The notes under the pieces were generated by a model. It was not told the DNA's origin. It searched no databases and saw only the letters and a list, made by a program, of their open reading frames with translations. The translations under genes were made by a program, and so were the position numbers. A stretch of DNA of 13,719 nt from an uncultured Collinsella sp. (GTDB taxonomy: Bacteria; Actinomycetota; Coriobacteriia; Coriobacteriales; Coriobacteriaceae): the NCBI GenBank assembly GCA_900552185.1, contig URYT01000039.1:1-13719 (forward strand), written 5' to 3'. Shown here piece by piece: positions 1-5,883 of this stretch. The stretch's first letter is position 1, and each line of letters opens with the position of its first letter.

Positions 1-2
1 AG

Positions 3-62
3 GATGGTGGCGAGGGCTCGACCCCGTCTTCGTCCGCACCACAACCGCCCGCCGGCGAATAA
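3..62 (+). CDS. C-terminal end of an upstream gene (partial)
   Basis: One frame open from the left edge ends at TAA 60-62 and reads as a low-complexity Gly/Ser/Pro/Glu tail typical of a disordered C-terminus. The two other + frames are also open here, but they read as Arg/His-rich or anomalous peptides. The frame choice therefore rests only on composition. No product can be assigned from about 19 residues. Confidence 0.35.
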   Translation, partial: DGGEGSTPSSSAPQPPAGE

Positions 63-90
63 CGCCCGCGAGCGGATTTAACCCGCCTTG

Positions 91-107
91 CCCCGAGCGC
101 ATCGGGG
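91..107 (+). terminator. Small GC-rich hairpin, possible terminator of the upstream gene
   Basis: CCCCGA (91-96) and TCGGGG (102-107) form a perfect 6-bp stem with a 5-base loop about 30 bases after the upstream stop. The following bases (tatcat) are not a real T-run, so intrinsic termination is doubtful. TATCAT at 108-113 could equally be a weak -10 element for comF, but no -35 is convincing. Confidence 0.25.
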
Positions 108-126
108 TATCATAGCGCCGAATCAA

Positions 127-160
127 CAACCCTCCCTGCGATCGAGCGTAGGGAGGGTTG
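127..160 (+). promoter_or_regulatory. Hairpin whose 3' arm carries the comF ribosome binding site
   Basis: CAACCCTCCCT (127-137) pairs perfectly with AGGGAGGGTTG (150-160), an 11-bp stem around a 12-base loop. The 3' arm contains GGGAGGG, the only good Shine-Dalgarno sequence for the TTG start at 165, and the 5' arm (CCCTCCC) is its exact complement. A folded RNA would hide the binding site. The tail (tgtctt) is short, so a terminator is possible but less attractive than translational control. Confidence 0.5.
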
Positions 161-164
161 TGTC

Positions 165-971
165 TTGAAGAGCCATCTGAACATATTGAGCCGTCTGCAG
201 GGTGCCGGTGCCCTACCGTTTGCGGACGAATTGCTACCGTTTGCCGAGCGCGCGACGTACGAGGCGCTCGAGGCATTGTCGCCAACACGATGTACCGGCT
301 GCGAGCGCGCCGGTGCGCTTATTTGCCAAGACTGCCTGGCCGCGCTCACGCTCATCGACCCACGTCATAGCTGCACCCGATGTGGCGCCCCGTTTGGGGA
401 TTTGCTGTGCACTGAGTGTTCGGTCGAGGGCACGTCTTCGGCAATGGCGGAGGCGCTCGACCGCTGCCTGGCGTGCGCCGTCTATGCGCATCCGCTGCCG
501 CGCATCATTAAAGCGTACAAGGATGCGGGCGAGCGACGTCTGGCTCCGTATCTGGCGGAGCTGCTCTACGACACCGCCCTGCATGCCCAGGTCGTAGCTC
601 CCGATCGCTACGGAGGCGTGCTTTCCGGTGCGGATGCGGTGGTGTTTGTGCCTGCGACGGCGGCAGCGTTTCGGCGGCGTGGTTTTGATCATATGGAGGC
701 TATTGCGCGCCCATTTTGCGAGCTGTCGGGTGTTCCTCTGCTCGATGCTCTCGTCAAGTACGGGCATGGCGACCAGCGCGAACTCGGTCGTGAGGAGCGC
801 CGCGAGCGTGCCCGAGGTATGTACGAGACGGTTGAGGATGTGCACGGCCGCCGCCTGCTGCTTATCGATGACGTTATCACCACGGGTGCGACGATGGCAG
901 CGGCTTCGGCGGAACTCAAGCGCGCCGGTGCCACGGCCGTTGATGGCCTCGCTATCGCACGCGTTTGGTAG
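165..971 (+). CDS. comF: ComF family phosphoribosyltransferase-like competence protein
   Basis: The product is 268 residues, a normal ComF length. Four CxxC pairs (C43/C46, C54/C57, C70/C73, C82/C85) form the N-terminal zinc-binding region. The phosphoribosyltransferase fold follows, with the family block FVPATAAAFRRRGFDHMEAI (161-180) and the PRPP loop LLLIDDVITTGATM (231-244). ComF proteins act in the cytoplasm in DNA uptake for transformation with the helicase ComFA. No comFA or other competence gene is adjacent, so the role here may differ. The TTG start at 165 is chosen because a strong GGGAGG sits 8 bases upstream. The gene ends 11 bases before the next start, which suggests co-transcription. 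The binding site lies in a hairpin arm (127-160). Confidence 0.88.
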   Translation: MKSHLNILSRLQGAGALPFADELLPFAERATYEALEALSPTRCTGCERAGALICQDCLAALTLIDPRHSCTRCGAPFGDLLCTECSVEGTSSAMAEALDRCLACAVYAHPLPRIIKAYKDAGERRLAPYLAELLYDTALHAQVVAPDRYGGVLSGADAVVFVPATAAAFRRRGFDHMEAIARPFCELSGVPLLDALVKYGHGDQRELGREERRERARGMYETVEDVHGRRLLLIDDVITTGATMAAASAELKRAGATAVDGLAIARVW

Positions 972-982
972 GGGTGATTCAT

Positions 983-2092
983 GTGGCGGTAACAATCAGG
1001 TGGTGCAACAAACCGACAAAAGAGCAGCTAGCGGCTTCCGTAATCCTAACTGGCGCCTCGGCGCTACGCATGATGCGCGCCGAGCGCCGGCAGATGGGCT
1101 ACATAAGCTGGAAGGACCTTAATCCCGATGAAGAGCGCCGTGTGCTGCGCACATCGTCGTCCTCGACCGAGGACATCTATCTTCCCGATTTGGTGCGGAT
1201 TGGGGCCGCAAGCGGCGAGGCGCAAGAGGATTTGTGCTTGCTGGTAGGGTCTGCAGCGCAGCGCCGCCGTATTCTTGGCGTGAGCTGGTCCGTATGCTCC
1301 GAGTTGCCCGCCGGCTCGATTCTAGAGGTGGAACCGGGGGTGTACAGTCTATCTCCCGAGGCCCTTTGCGTAGCCGTCGCGCGCGAGGTCGGCTGCATCC
1401 AGGCATTTGCCCTGGCCCAGGAGCTGTGCTCTAAGATTTCACTGAGTGACCGCGGGAAGTATCTGCCTCCCTACACCTCGCCTGTCGTGAACAAATTGGC
1501 AAAGGACAAAGACCAGCCGCCAGATGTCGGTTACTTTGAGGTCGAGTCCGTGCTGACACCCGATTGCCTGGTAGATTACCTCGCGGCATGCAAGGGGAGC
1601 GCGGCCAAGCAGCTGCGGCGGCTGTGTCCCTATCTGTCGGAAAACCTGCGTTCACCCATGGAGTGCATCATGCTTGCCATGTTTTCGCTTCCGTTTTCCT
1701 ATGGCGGATTTGCCTGTGGTCCCTTTAAGACCGACTACAAGATCGAGTTCAACGACCGTGCACAGGCGATCTCGGGGATGCCGCATGCGGTTTGCGATGC
1801 CTTTCAGGAAGCAGCCCAGTTTGACCTGGAATACAACGGTGAGCTGGGCCATTCCTCCCGGAGGGGACGTATCCATGATGAAAAACGCAACACGGGCTTG
1901 ATTACTATGGGAATCGAGGTCGCGACGGTCAATAACGAGATGCTCTGCGACATGGAGGCAATGGAGGCGCTCGCATGGCGCATGCACCAGCGTATGCGAA
2001 AGCGGTACCGGAATCGTGTCGATGCCCGCAGGAAAAAGCAAGAGGCGCTGCTTAACACGCTGCGGGCGTGTTTTGGGCTTAAACCCGCCTAA
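983..2092 (+). CDS. Coriobacterial hypothetical protein with DUF559/Vsr-like nuclease fold
   Basis: The start is taken as GTG 983, with AGGGG at 970-974 and 8-base spacing. TTG 965 overlapping comF is possible but has no better site. The product is 369 residues. The N-terminal half includes SELPAGSILEVEPGVYSLSP (106-125), which resembles the 'this is how it looks on the page' winged/AbiEi-like half of Coriobacteriia hypothetical proteins that I recognise from memory. The C-terminal half has SPMECIMLAMFSLPFSYGG (224-242). It is followed by DLEYNG (281-286), H290, D299, R302 and a hydrophobic strand ending MGIEVATV (309-316). This E-x-D/N-G, H, D-x-x-R, L-x-x-x-G order matches DUF559/Vsr-like PD-(D/E)XK endonucleases. 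The last 35 residues are very basic. Nuclease activity is an inference, and a strict DxK catalytic triad is not obvious. No methylase or toxin partner is adjacent. Confidence 0.7.
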   Translation: MAVTIRWCNKPTKEQLAASVILTGASALRMMRAERRQMGYISWKDLNPDEERRVLRTSSSSTEDIYLPDLVRIGAASGEAQEDLCLLVGSAAQRRRILGVSWSVCSELPAGSILEVEPGVYSLSPEALCVAVAREVGCIQAFALAQELCSKISLSDRGKYLPPYTSPVVNKLAKDKDQPPDVGYFEVESVLTPDCLVDYLAACKGSAAKQLRRLCPYLSENLRSPMECIMLAMFSLPFSYGGFACGPFKTDYKIEFNDRAQAISGMPHAVCDAFQEAAQFDLEYNGELGHSSRRGRIHDEKRNTGLITMGIEVATVNNEMLCDMEAMEALAWRMHQRMRKRYRNRVDARRKKQEALLNTLRACFGLKPA

Positions 2093-2126
2093 CAATGCTC
2101 TGAAACAGGGGGTTGGATATATGCTC

Positions 2127-2343
2127 TGGCCAAAATATAGCAAATATGAGTACTGCTACAAATTCAGTAACAGCAAAATCAGGGATTTTGGGACTGGAAG
2201 ATGGGGTAAATTAGAAAGCTATTAAACAAATGTGGAATATCCTGGCATCAATCTGACGTTATAGAGCGTGAAAACAGCTTGCAGAGCCAAAAACTCCTGC
2301 TACTAAATTGGTAACAGTACTCATATTTGCTATTTTTTGGCCA
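2127..2343. repeat. AT-rich imperfect inverted-repeat element (MITE-like or large hairpin)
   Basis: The arms 2127-2173 and 2297-2343 are inverted copies of 47 bp with 5 mismatches, starting TGGCCAAAA and containing AGCAAATATGAGTACTG. Weaker complementarity continues inward: about 13 of 17 positions around 2183-2199 against 2279-2295. The element is clearly more AT-rich than its flanks and has no open frame of its own. TGGCCA caps both ends. I see no target-site duplication. It could be a non-autonomous transposon relic, or a transcribed hairpin that ends or stabilises the upstream mRNA. Confidence 0.7.
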
Positions 2344-2464
2344 CGGCGCCCTAAGACGGGTGTGTTGGGGCTTTCCATAGGGGAGCGACGGGCTCAATCA
2401 GAGCACGTGCGGCCCGTCCTGACCTGCGAAATCTGTACTCGCGATGCGAATAACGCCCCTAACC
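2344..2464. other. Non-coding spacer with one hairpin
   Basis: No credible gene is seen on either strand. GACGGGC (2387-2393) and GCCCGTC (2412-2418) form a perfect 7-bp stem, with GCTC/GAGC possible inside it. There is no T-run after it, so it is not an evident terminator. Confidence 0.4.
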
Positions 2465-2493
2465 TTAAACTTTAGCTTGAACTTAGCTATAAT
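2465..2493 (+). promoter_or_regulatory. Sigma-70-type promoter for the solute-binding lipoprotein
   Basis: A perfect -10 hexamer TATAAT (2488-2493) is preceded 17 bases upstream by TTAAAC (2465-2470), a partial -35. The AT-rich block stands out against its GC-rich surroundings. Transcription would start near 2500 and give a leader of about 325 bases before the lipoprotein start. Confidence 0.6.
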
Positions 2494-2824
2494 GCGCTTC
2501 GTTCCTACCAGGCTGTGGTTGCGGACGGACGAAATGCCCGTCCTAGTCCAAGACAGACGCGGTCAAAGGGATCCACGTAAGCGACCGCGTGCGCGCGGCG
2601 CGATCATGGCGCGTCCTAGATGTAAGCCGCACCGTCCGTTCTACTTTCTTTGGGGCAATACCGCCTCGCGGGCGAGCGGGTCAGTCGTGAAGGTGGCTGC
2701 GGCCTCCCGAGCAAACACCCCGGTGCGCAAGTGTGGGGTCAAATACCAGGTCAGCTGGTGGGAACAATCTGATATTCCGCGCAACGCACGGATTGTATAC
2801 GACACAGAAGGCAGGGTAGTGGAC
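2494..2824 (+). other. Long structured 5' leader (candidate cis-regulatory or small RNA)
   Basis: The segment between the TATAAT promoter and the lipoprotein start contains several perfect stems. ACGCGGTC (2557-2564) pairs with GACCGCGT (2583-2590). CCGCG (2585-2589) pairs with CGCGG (2594-2598), so these two exclude each other. CTCGC (2665-2669) pairs with GCGAG (2672-2676), and ACCAG (2745-2749) with CTGGT (2755-2759). A hairpin also forms at 2523-2549. It matches no riboswitch, 6S, SRP, tmRNA or RNase P signature I know. The frame is open and in phase with the lipoprotein, so an upstream coding extension cannot be fully excluded, although it would bury the signal peptide. Confidence 0.35.
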
Positions 2825-3850
2825 ATGGTGAGGGGCAGCTTGATGCACGCGGCTCGGTTAGGTGCTGGGACCGCAGCGGTCATTGCCGTTTTGGGCCTGA
2901 GCGGATGCGCGTTCAACCCGCTGTCTACGTTCACGACTCCCACGATCGACCAGATCGAGTACGAGACCGTCACGCCGGCGGTGTCGGACGATGCCCTGGT
3001 CACTCCCGGAACCCTGACGGTCGCCCTCGATACTTCCGATGCGCCGCAGGCCATGCAGGGCGCCGACGGCGAGCTCACGGGATATGCGGTTGACGCCGCC
3101 CGCGCCCTCGCAAGCCGCATGGGCCTTAAGGTCGCCTTTGTCGATGCGTCCTCGGCAGGTTCCGCGCTCGGCGACAAAAAGGCCGATATCTTTATCGGCG
3201 AGATCAACTCCACAGACGGGGACGTTAGCTCGCTCGGCACCTGCCTGTACGATGCCGCTTCTGTGTTCGGTAAAACCAGCGATGGTGGGTCGCTAAGCGT
3301 TTCCACCGATACCCTTAACACGTCTACCCTGGGTGTCCAGATGTCCTCGGCCTCGCAGGAGGCGCTTGCCAAGCAGAGCATTACCGCCAACCAAAAGACC
3401 TACTCCAACATCAACGAGTGCTTTGAGGCGCTCGAGTCCGGCGAGGTCGACTATGTGATCTGCGACTCCACGGCTGGCGGCTACCTTGCACGCCTGATGA
3501 GCGAGGTCTCCTATGTCGGTGCGCTTGAGGCGCCCTCGACGCTTGGTGTTGCGGGCCTCTCGTCCAATGACGAACTGTGCCGTGCCGTGAGCGATGCCCT
3601 CGACGACATCACGGTCGACGGCACGCTCGAGGCAGTTCACTGCGTCTGGTATGGCAGGATGCCCTACGACCTCACCACTAAGACGGTTTCGGGCGCTAAC
3701 GTGCAGCCGGGCGACTCTGAGTCCAGTGAGACCACGTCCTCCGGCAGCGAGTCCTCCGATTCCAACAATGAGACCGCATCCTCCGAGGACAAATCGTCCA
3801 GCCAGGAAGGCGCCATCACCGACGACGACATTAACAAACTCAATAGCTAG
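2825..3850 (+). CDS. Solute-binding lipoprotein, SBP_bac_3-like, with Ser-rich tail
   Basis: The product is 341 residues from ATG 2825 (CAGGG 8 bases upstream). ATG 2843, with AGGGG upstream, is an equally plausible start. A basic N-terminus and hydrophobic stretch end in the lipobox LSGC (25-28), so the mature protein is anchored outside the membrane through Cys28. Residues 62-280 fit the amino-acid-binding type 3 solute-binding family: GTLTVALDTSDAP (62-74), GELTGYAVDAARALASRMGL (82-101), KKADIFIGEI (118-127) and ESGEVDYVICDS (204-215). The last 53 residues are Ser/Glu/Asp-rich, look disordered and are unusual for the family. No permease or ATPase gene is adjacent, so this is an orphan binding protein. 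It may feed a transporter elsewhere or act as a sensor. Its ligand is unknown. A strong terminator follows at 3917. Confidence 0.8.
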   Translation: MVRGSLMHAARLGAGTAAVIAVLGLSGCAFNPLSTFTTPTIDQIEYETVTPAVSDDALVTPGTLTVALDTSDAPQAMQGADGELTGYAVDAARALASRMGLKVAFVDASSAGSALGDKKADIFIGEINSTDGDVSSLGTCLYDAASVFGKTSDGGSLSVSTDTLNTSTLGVQMSSASQEALAKQSITANQKTYSNINECFEALESGEVDYVICDSTAGGYLARLMSEVSYVGALEAPSTLGVAGLSSNDELCRAVSDALDDITVDGTLEAVHCVWYGRMPYDLTTKTVSGANVQPGDSESSETTSSGSESSDSNNETASSEDKSSSQEGAITDDDINKLNS

Positions 3851-3916
3851 TTATTGCTAGGGGTGGTGTCTCCTATACGTTGGAAAGGACACCTCTTCAC
3901 GGTTTCAACACGCACT

Positions 3917-3950
3917 GCCGGGCTTCCCCGATGGGGGAGCCCGGCTTTTT
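3917..3950 (+). terminator. Rho-independent terminator after the lipoprotein gene
   Basis: GCCGGGCT (3917-3924) pairs with AGCCCGGC (3938-3945). After a single bulged T, CCCC/GGGG extends the stem around a 4-base loop. TTTTT follows directly at 3946-3950. A smaller GGTGTC/GACACC pairing lies just upstream, around 3865-3893. Confidence 0.9.
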
Positions 3951-3965
3951 CATCCCAATAAAACA

Positions 3966-4160
3966 AGCAGGTCAAAGCCAATTTTCGGGACCAAATACAA
4001 AGCTGTTGGCTCCCTCCTATAGCGCACTTTGCCACAGAAAAGTGCGAGACTTCGGTATGCGGTATCAAGCAATCGTTATTCGGGTCTTTGGGAATTCGGG
4101 TGATTAAATGCACGGCAATGGGTACATAGCCAGTACAGTAAGTCCCCGAGGCAGATTGGA
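3966..4160 (+). ncRNA. Candidate raiA-type structured RNA upstream of hpf
   Basis: About 200 bases between the terminator at 3950 and the hpf start hold no credible gene but clear pairing. CGCACTTT (4023-4030) pairs with AAAGTGCG (4039-4046). AGCCAA (3976-3981) pairs with TTGGCT (4006-4011). Alternatively CCAATTT (3978-3984) can pair with AGATTGG (4153-4159), which would close the whole domain. The raiA RNA motif is a roughly 200-nt RNA known upstream of raiA/hpf genes in Firmicutes and Actinobacteria, so position and size fit. I cannot confirm the consensus by eye. An ordinary hpf leader is the alternative. Confidence 0.45.
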
Positions 4161-4167
4161 GCCACGT

Positions 4168-4752
4168 ATGGATATCAAGGTTTCTGGACGCAAGACGACG
4201 GTAACCGATGCTCTGCGTGCGCATGTGGATGAGAAGATCGGCGAGGCGCTCAAGGTTTTCGATATCGAGCCCATGACGGTCGACGTTGTACTTCGCTATG
4301 AGAAGAACCCCTCGAACCCCAACCCGGCAATCGTCGAGGTTACGGTTCGTGCCCGCGGTTCGGTGATTCGCGTTGCCGAGCACGGTGCAGATATGTACGC
4401 CGCCATCGACCTCTCCGCCGATAAGGTCACCCGCCAGCTGCGCAAGTTCAAGACCAAGGTCGTGGACAACCGCCAGGGCGGTGCCAGTGCAGCGGATGTC
4501 GCACCGGTCGAGCGCGTCGAGGATCTGGCCGACCTGCTGCTGCCCGAGGAGGAGGACGACCTGCTCGTCCGCGAGAAGGTCATCGATGTCACCCCGATGA
4601 CCGAGGAGCAGGCGCTGGTGCAGACCGATCTGCTTGGTCATGACTTCTACGTGTTCGAGAACGCGACGACTGGCCTCATCAATGTGGTGTATCACCGTAA
4701 GAATGGTGGATATGGCATCATCAAGCCCCGCATCGAAACACTTGACGAGTAA
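4168..4752 (+). CDS. hpf: Ribosome hibernation promoting factor, long form
   Basis: The product is 194 residues from ATG 4168 (TTGGAG 6 bases upstream). An in-frame ATG at 4108 would add an unconserved peptide. Residues 1-100 form the S30AE/RaiA domain that binds the 30S subunit: MDIKVSGRKTTVTDALRAHV at the start, then VDVVLRYEK and a VTVRARG strand. An acidic linker (115-132) leads to the C-terminal dimerisation domain with EKVIDVTPMTEEQAL (136-150) and HDFYVFENATTGLINVVYHR (158-177). Long HPF dimerises 70S ribosomes into inactive 100S particles under starvation or in stationary phase. The gene is monocistronic, lying between terminators at 3917 and 4782. Confidence 0.93.
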   Translation: MDIKVSGRKTTVTDALRAHVDEKIGEALKVFDIEPMTVDVVLRYEKNPSNPNPAIVEVTVRARGSVIRVAEHGADMYAAIDLSADKVTRQLRKFKTKVVDNRQGGASAADVAPVERVEDLADLLLPEEEDDLLVREKVIDVTPMTEEQALVQTDLLGHDFYVFENATTGLINVVYHRKNGGYGIIKPRIETLDE

Positions 4753-4756
4753 AATA

Positions 4757-4778
4757 CGTTAACTTGCATGTGTTAACG
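4757..4778. repeat. CGTTAAC inverted repeat between hpf and its terminator
   Basis: CGTTAAC (4757-4763) and GTTAACG (4772-4778) form a perfect 7-bp inverted repeat with an 8-base spacer, five bases after the hpf stop. It may be an accessory hairpin protecting the 3' end, or a protein-binding dyad for the degV promoter region. Confidence 0.45.
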
Positions 4779-4781
4779 GTT

Positions 4782-4813
4782 GGCGGCCATCCCATGCGGG
4801 TGGCCGCCTTTTT
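4782..4813 (+). terminator. Rho-independent terminator after hpf
   Basis: GGCGGCCA (4782-4789) pairs with TGGCCGCC (4801-4808). CCC/GGG continues the stem after one bulged T around loop ATGC. TTTTT follows at 4809-4813. Confidence 0.92.
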
Positions 4814-4831
4814 ACGTAAGGAGTCGCTTTG

Positions 4832-5785
4832 ATGGACAAGGCTGCATCTACCGGTCATTCGGACCGTTGCCGCATCGTCGTCGATACCTGCTGCGACTTT
4901 AGCCCCGAGGTCGCCGCGAACCTCGATGTCGATATCCTGGGTTTCCCCTTCATTATCGATGGCGAGGAGCGCACGGATGACATCTGGTCGAGCATCACAC
5001 CCAAGGAGTTCTACGATCGCATGCGCGCCGGTGCCCGCGTGTCCACCTCGGCTGTGTCGCTCGGTCGCTATATCGAGTTCTTTACCGAGTGCGCCAAAGA
5101 GGGCACGCCCACGGTCTACCTGTGCTTTACCTCGGCGCTGTCGTCGAGCTACAACTCCGCGTGCCAGGCGGCGGACGCCGTGCGTGCCGAGTATCCCGAT
5201 TTTGAGCTCTACGTGGTCGACAACGCTCTGCCCTGCGCGACTGGCGCGCTCTTGGCGCTCGAGGCCGTGCGCCAGCGTTCGGCGGGACTGACCGCCAAGC
5301 AGCTGGTCGATTGGGCAAACGAGGCAAAGACCTACGTCCACGGCTACTTTACGCTCGAGAGCTTCGACGCACTAGCTGCCGGCGGCCGCATTCCGCCCGC
5401 GGCGGCGCAGCTCACGGCAAAGCTCGATGTCAAGCCCGAGCTCTCCTACGACCTTGCCGGCTCGCTGTCGCTGATCGGCGTCAACCGCGGCCGCAAGAAG
5501 GCGCTCAAGTCCATTCTCAAGTCGTTCCGCGAGAACTACGTGCCCGACCGCACCATGCCCATCGCAATCATGACGGCCGATGCCGAGAAGGACGGCGACT
5601 GGCTCGAAGCTGCCATCCGCAAGGAGGAGGGTTGCGCCGACGTCACGATCATTCGCGGCTCCGTGGGTCCCACCATCGGCTCGCACGTGGGCCCCGGCAT
5701 GGTGGGCTGCGCGTTTTGGGGTAAGAACCGCGCCGACAAGGCGTCGCTTTCCGACCGTATCGCCCGCCGCGTGCGCGGTCAGTAG
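4832..5785 (+). CDS. DegV family fatty-acid-binding protein
   Basis: The product is 317 residues, slightly longer than the usual 280-290. ATG 4832 is preceded by TAAGGAG with 8-base spacing; the TTG at 4829 is rejected. Family blocks in order: VVDTCCDFSPE (16-26), the lipid head-group region TSAVS (72-76), LSSSYNSA (103-110), GGRIPPAAAQLTAKLDVKPE (184-203) and the C-terminal IGSHVGPGMVGCAFWG (282-297). DegV/FakB proteins bind a fatty acid in the cytoplasm. In Firmicutes they present it to the kinase FakA for phosphorylation and entry into phospholipids. No fakA-like gene is in the window, so the link to fatty-acid activation is from family knowledge only. It appears monocistronic, 98 bases from the next gene. 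Confidence 0.9.
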   Translation: MDKAASTGHSDRCRIVVDTCCDFSPEVAANLDVDILGFPFIIDGEERTDDIWSSITPKEFYDRMRAGARVSTSAVSLGRYIEFFTECAKEGTPTVYLCFTSALSSSYNSACQAADAVRAEYPDFELYVVDNALPCATGALLALEAVRQRSAGLTAKQLVDWANEAKTYVHGYFTLESFDALAAGGRIPPAAAQLTAKLDVKPELSYDLAGSLSLIGVNRGRKKALKSILKSFRENYVPDRTMPIAIMTADAEKDGDWLEAAIRKEEGCADVTIIRGSVGPTIGSHVGPGMVGCAFWGKNRADKASLSDRIARRVRGQ

Positions 5786-5883
5786 GCAAGCGCTGCGTCC
5801 GTTATCGCCCTCGACTCACAGCCCAAACGCTGGCACCGAGTATTCAACCTGGTAACAACACCCAACCCAAAAGGAAAGGTTTC

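Noticed and set aside
2016..2225. 69-codon + frame running into the inverted-repeat element
   Set aside because: It overlaps the end of the nuclease-like gene out of frame, and its second half is just the translated repeat arm.
2740..2780. Possible SRP RNA, from the segment around ACCAGGTCAG
   Set aside because: The conserved GGAAG-type tetraloop and asymmetric loop of SRP domain IV are absent; it is only a small 5-bp hairpin.
2444..2824. N-terminal extension of the lipoprotein frame
   Set aside because: It would start upstream of the TATAAT promoter at 2488 and bury the signal peptide and lipobox. ATG 2825 or 2843 has a proper ribosome binding site.
2641..3390. 249-codon open frame on the - strand
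   Set aside because: It overlaps the lipoprotein gene with a lipobox and family motifs, and the antisense peptide shows no motif.
3851..3879. Possible promoter TTATTG-17-TATACG just after the lipoprotein stop
   Set aside because: Both hexamers are weak and it would transcribe straight into the terminator at 3917.
3880..4107. 75-codon + frame between the lipoprotein terminator and hpf
   Set aside because: It spans a strong terminator and the structured non-coding segment, with no coding-like composition.
4108..4167. Longer hpf start at ATG 4108
   Set aside because: The added 20 residues are not part of the family, there is no ribosome binding site, and it overlaps the candidate structured RNA.
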